From NCBI GenBank assembly GCA_013824055.1, contig PNNE01000384.1, positions 1-6,054 of the forward strand: DNA of 6,054 bases. Direction: 5' to 3'. This stretch comes from Rhodobacter sp. (GTDB lineage Bacteria > Pseudomonadota > Alphaproteobacteria > Rhodobacterales > Rhodobacteraceae). A program made the position numbers and the translations under genes. The notes beneath the pieces were generated by a model. That model was not told where the DNA came from. It saw nothing but the letters and a program-made list of their open reading frames with translations, and ran no database searches. This document shows, piece after piece, positions 5,085 through 6,054 of the stretch. Position 1 is the stretch's first letter, and the number at the start of each line of letters is the position of its first letter.

Positions 5085-6054
5085 ATGCAGGGATTTCAGT
5101 CGGCACCAGATCACGACAGCTATGATGTGGTGATCATCGGCGGGGCGATCATGGGGTCGTCGACGGCCTGGTGGCTGACGCGGCTGGGCTTCTCCGGCCG
5201 GGTCCTGGTGGTCGAGCGCGACCCCACCTATGAAAAGGCCGCGACGACGCTGAGCTTCTCTTGCATCCGCCAGCAGTTCTCGACCGAGCTGAACATCCGC
5301 ATCTCGCAGTTCGGTGCCGATTTCGTGCAGTCGCTGCGCGCGCAGATGGGCGGGGACGACCGGGTGCCCGCGCTGAAGATCCAGAACTTCGGCTACCTCT
5401 ACCTGGCCGATGACGCGGGGTTTGCCGACGCCCTTCGCGCCAACCAGAAGGTGCAGGCGGCGGCGGGTGCGGGGACGCGGCTGCTGGCGCCCGACCAGAT
5501 CGCGGCGGAATTCCCGTTCATGATGGTGGACGACCTGGTGCTGGGCAGCCTGAACACCAGGGACGAGGGGTATTTCGACGGCTCGACCGTCTTTGACTGG
5601 TTCCGCCGCAAGGCCTGTGAGGCGGGGGTGGACTACGTGGCGGACGAGGTGGTGGGGCTGGATGTCTCGGGGTCGCAGGTCACGGGCGTGCGGCTGAAAT
5701 CGGGGCGGACGGTCGGCTGCGGAACGGTGGTGAACGCCGCGGGCACCCGGGGGACGAAGGTGGCGGCGATGGCCGGGATCGTCCTTCCGATCGAGCCGCG
5801 CAAGCGCTTCAACTGGGTGATCCAGGCGGCAAGGCCTCTGGACCGCCCGCTGCCGCTTGTCATTGATCCCACAGGGGTTTTCGCCCGCGAGGTGGGTGGC
5901 GGGATCTACATGGCGGGGGGGCATGCCGATGTCGATCCGGCAGTGGATCACGACGATTTCGTCATGGATCAGGACCTGTGGCTGGACAAGATCTGGCCTG
6001 CGCTGGCGACCCGCATCCCGGCCTTCGAGGCGGTCAAGGTGATCAGCGAATGGG
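5085..6054 (+). CDS. FAD-dependent oxidoreductase, DAO family, N-terminal part (cut by window edge)
   Basis: 323 residues are visible without a stop; the C-terminal end is beyond the window. The N-terminal Rossmann fold YDVVIIGGAIMGSSTAWWL binds the FAD adenine dinucleotide, with Glu44 at the end of the second strand (VLVVERD) positioned for the ribose. Further family-like stretches are SFSCIRQQFSTELNIRIS (57-74), NTRDEGYFDGSTVFDWF and VVNAAGTRG. These place it among DAO-fold enzymes (sarcosine, glycine or D-amino-acid oxidase and dehydrogenase relatives, FOXRED1-like), which oxidise the C-N bond of amines or amino acids. The substrate cannot be told. The usual GxGxxG reads GGAIMG, with Ala21 in place of the second glycine. 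The start ATG has only a weak GGGCGG-type site upstream, but the Rossmann strand begins 12 residues later, as usual. No signal peptide, so probably cytoplasmic. It follows the TrmO-like gene by 69 bases. Confidence 0.9.
   Translation, partial: MQGFQSAPDHDSYDVVIIGGAIMGSSTAWWLTRLGFSGRVLVVERDPTYEKAATTLSFSCIRQQFSTELNIRISQFGADFVQSLRAQMGGDDRVPALKIQNFGYLYLADDAGFADALRANQKVQAAAGAGTRLLAPDQIAAEFPFMMVDDLVLGSLNTRDEGYFDGSTVFDWFRRKACEAGVDYVADEVVGLDVSGSQVTGVRLKSGRTVGCGTVVNAAGTRGTKVAAMAGIVLPIEPRKRFNWVIQAARPLDRPLPLVIDPTGVFAREVGGGIYMAGGHADVDPAVDHDDFVMDQDLWLDKIWPALATRIPAFEAVKVISEW

Noticed and set aside
5070..5951. Long minus-strand open frame opposite the FAD oxidoreductase
   Set aside because: The plus strand encodes a Rossmann FAD-binding motif and an uninterrupted DAO-family protein; the minus product is His/Arg/Pro-rich with no recognisable motif.

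Overview
The window is GC-rich, densely coding chromosomal DNA. The protein sequences, the strong G/C preference at third codon positions and the gene content (divergent katG/oxyR, a PCu(A)C copper chaperone, an M19 dipeptidase, a FAD-dependent amine or amino-acid oxidoreductase) suggest an alphaproteobacterium of the Rhodobacteraceae type (Paracoccus/Rhodobacter-like). That placement is inferred from familiarity with the families, not from a search. I see no mobile element, CRISPR array, tRNA or rRNA.

Layout. Positions 1-1179 (minus) hold the N-terminal 393 residues of catalase-peroxidase KatG; the rest lies beyond the left edge. Diverging from it across about 154 bp is oxyR (1334-2224, plus), the LysR-type peroxide sensor with both redox cysteines. 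The gap between them holds an OxyR-like operator whose 13-bp core palindrome lies just upstream of the oxyR start, a good -10 element for oxyR, and a GC palindrome followed by a T-rich tract in the katG leader. An M19 (membrane/renal-type) dipeptidase follows on the minus strand (2300-3367), convergent with oxyR. Diverging from the dipeptidase is a plus-strand run: a small secreted Cys-containing protein resembling DUF2946 proteins (3489-3851), a PCu(A)C periplasmic copper chaperone with a Met/His tail (3961-4452), and a single-domain TrmO/TsaA-family tRNA-methyltransferase-like protein (4515-5015). A FAD-dependent oxidoreductase (5085 onward) is cut by the right edge.

How the genes work together. 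katG and oxyR form a classic peroxide-response pair: H2O2 oxidises OxyR, which should activate katG and probably represses itself from the shared region. The small Cys protein and PCu(A)C are plausibly co-transcribed and serve periplasmic copper delivery, for example to the CuA site of cytochrome oxidase. The TrmO-like gene could be read from the same transcript, but a functional link to copper is not shown. The dipeptidase and the FAD enzyme look like independent catabolic genes.

Nothing here is a clearly new system. The most interesting points are the regulatory architecture between katG and oxyR and the small Cys protein/PCu(A)C/TrmO neighbourhood.
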